Assembly: GCF_014137855.1 (NCBI RefSeq) | Contig: NZ_JACGWT010000004.1 | Location: forward strand, 310,001 to 374,000 | Length of the DNA stretch: 64,000 bases | Reading direction: 5' to 3' | From: Microlunatus kandeliicorticis | GTDB lineage: Bacteria > Actinomycetota > Actinomycetes > Propionibacteriales > Propionibacteriaceae | Shown: in pieces, positions 62,812-64,000 of the stretch | Numbering within the stretch: the stretch's first letter is position 1 | Layout: each line of letters opens with the position of its first letter | Program-made: the position numbers and the translations under genes | The notes under the pieces: generated by a model | What the model was told of the DNA's origin: nothing | Database searches by the model: none | The model's input: only the letters and a program-made list of their open reading frames with translations

Positions 62812-63978
62812 TCAGTGCCGGGCCTCGACCGCCCACACCTCGCTCACGCCGGGGTGCTCGGTGCCCTCGTCGACGACGTGCACCCGGCTCCACATGTTCT
62901 CGGTGCCGCAGGCGTGGTTGGGCACGATCCGGACGAGGTCACCGACGTGCAGCGCGGCCACCCCGCGACCGGTGAGGAAGCCGTGCTCCTCGTTGCCCTG
63001 TTCGAACACCACGTCGGGCAGCGGCTGGAGGTGCAGGTCGCAGACCAGCCCGAGACCGCCGAGCGCCCCGAACGCGTCCATGCTCATCGCCTTGGTCCCG
63101 GCGTCGAGGATCGCCCGGCCGTCCCGACTGCGGTTGACCACCCGACCGAGGACGGTCAGCGCCGCGTCCTCGAGTCGCCCGCTGCCCAGCCGGATCTGGG
63201 TCAGGTCGGAGTAGACGTAGGTGCCCGGCCGGGCCTCGGTGACCCCCGGGCTGAACGGCACCGAGGCGGCGCCCGGCGTCGAGCCGACCGACACGATCTC
63301 GACCGGGTGCCCGGCGGCCCGGAGCCGCTCGGCCAGCGCGACCATCCCGGCGCCGACCCCGCGACCGACCCGGCCGCGTTCCTCGACGCCGGCGTAGCCG
63401 GTCAGCTGGCCCTCGTGAGTGGTGATCCCCCGGCAGCGCAGCGAGGGCCGGTCGGCCAGGGCGTCGAGCAGCGCGAGCGCGTCGTCCGGATCGATCCCGG
63501 TCCGGCCCTGACCGGTGTCGATCTCCAGCAGGTACGGGGCGACCACCCCGGCCGCAGCGGCCGCCTCGGCCAGCGGGAGCGCCACCTCGAGCGAGTCGAC
63601 CTCCAGCAGCACCCGGCCGGTGGCGGCGGCCTCGACGGCGAAGGCGACCTTGGCCGGGCCGACCGGGAGGTGCGCCCAGAACAGGTCCTCGACGCCGTGG
63701 CCGAGCAGCCAGGAGACCTCGGCCGGGGTGGAGCAGGTGAAGCCGACGGCGCCGGCCTCGAGCTGGCGCCGCGCCACCTCCCAGCACTTGCTGGTCTTGA
63801 CGTGCGGACGCAGCGCCACCCCGGCCCCGGCGATCGCGGCGGCGGTGGTAGCGATGTTGCGCTCCAGCCGAACCCGGTCGACCAGCAGCGCCGGCGTGGC
63901 GAGCTGGTCGAGCCGGGGCGCCGGGTCGGGTCCGGCGACGAAGCCGACGGGCAGGGTGGGCGGGGTCGGGCCGGTCAC
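62812..63978 (-). CDS. fold-type III PLP enzyme, D-threonine aldolase / D-serine dehydratase-like
   Basis: The 388-residue protein has an alanine-racemase-like N-terminal barrel with T-P-A-L-L-V-D, the PLP lysine in R-P-H-V-K-T-S-K (Lys61) and S-T-P-A-E-V. The C-terminal D-ser_dehydrat domain has the zinc ligands in P-N-H-A-C (His355, Cys357). This pairing is seen in D-threonine aldolases and eukaryotic-type D-serine dehydratases, not in alanine racemase. It acts on a D-hydroxy amino acid, but which one is unknown. It is the last gene before the right edge. Confidence 0.85.
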   Translation of the reverse strand: MTGPTPPTLPVGFVAGPDPAPRLDQLATPALLVDRVRLERNIATTAAAIAGAGVALRPHVKTSKCWEVARRQLEAGAVGFTCSTPAEVSWLLGHGVEDLFWAHLPVGPAKVAFAVEAAATGRVLLEVDSLEVALPLAEAAAAAGVVAPYLLEIDTGQGRTGIDPDDALALLDALADRPSLRCRGITTHEGQLTGYAGVEERGRVGRGVGAGMVALAERLRAAGHPVEIVSVGSTPGAASVPFSPGVTEARPGTYVYSDLTQIRLGSGRLEDAALTVLGRVVNRSRDGRAILDAGTKAMSMDAFGALGGLGLVCDLHLQPLPDVVFEQGNEEHGFLTGRGVAALHVGDLVRIVPNHACGTENMWSRVHVVDEGTEHPGVSEVWAVEARH

Positions 63979-64000
63979 GGCGACGATCCTTCCACCCGCC

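Overview
The window is a very GC-rich chromosomal segment of an actinobacterium (Actinomycetota). Supporting signs are strong G/C preference at third codon positions, frequent GTG starts, pervasive 4-bp GTGA/ATGA gene overlaps, LexA boxes of the TCGAAC-N4-GTTCGA type, a HisA-type protein placed like the actinobacterial PriA, and the conserved gene neighbourhoods yebC-ruvCAB-yajC-secDF-apt-relA and relA-MBL-hisS. A member of the Propionibacteriales is plausible, but the genus cannot be fixed from sequence alone. No rRNA, tRNA, CRISPR array, phage or transposase gene was seen.

Layout. 0-10.4 kb: a GNAT/methyltransferase pair, a DinB-like protein, an orphan ImuA-like SOS gene, a sugar isomerase-like TIM barrel, an AAA ATPase, a ZIP-type transporter, a PAP2 phosphatase with hemerythrin, the PLP synthase pdxST, and a lipoprotein serine protease. 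10.5-26.6 kb: a DenD-like dehydrogenase, hisS, a metallo-beta-lactamase-fold hydrolase, DUF349, a secreted DUF5666-like protein, relA, a K+ channel, apt, secF/secD/yajC and ruvB/ruvA/ruvC, nearly all leftward. 26.6-28.3 kb: an accessory insert between ruvC and yebC with an AbiEi/DUF559-like gene and two copies of a long palindromic element. 28.3-34.8 kb: yebC, then a tightly coupled set PlsC-like / LarA-like / fatty-acyl-CoA reductase-HAD fusion / priA. 34.8-39.8 kb: a glycan locus (two polysialyltransferase-like proteins, a NeuB-type synthase, a GT2) sitting between priA and the rest of the his genes. 39.8-44.5 kb: HAD-DUF952, hisH, hisB, hisC, hisD. 44.6-48.8 kb: a P-loop protein, azlCD, ybaK-like deacylase, DUF2231, ECF sigma/anti-sigma. 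48.8-54 kb: a DNA-repair island (nei2-like glycosylase, ku, ligD) bracketed by arrays of a short interspersed repeat. 54-64 kb: Gfo/Idh/MocA oxidoreductase, DedA, OsmC, a membrane protein, dnaE1, a Tat-lipoprotein hydrolase, an SH3-like secreted protein and a D-amino-acid-type PLP enzyme.

Themes. DNA repair recurs: LexA boxes precede the ImuA-like gene, ruvC and a gene leaving the left edge; NHEJ (Ku/LigD) pairs with a glycosylase. Two histidine blocks (hisDCBH and priA) are separated by a surface-glycan locus, and priA is translationally coupled to a lipid-modifying set. The most interesting candidates for new biology are the FAR-HAD / LarA-like / PlsC operon, in which the LarA-like protein appears to lack the known catalytic residues, the palindromic element pair next to the AbiEi-like gene, and two SOS genes that share an apparently leaderless promoter architecture.
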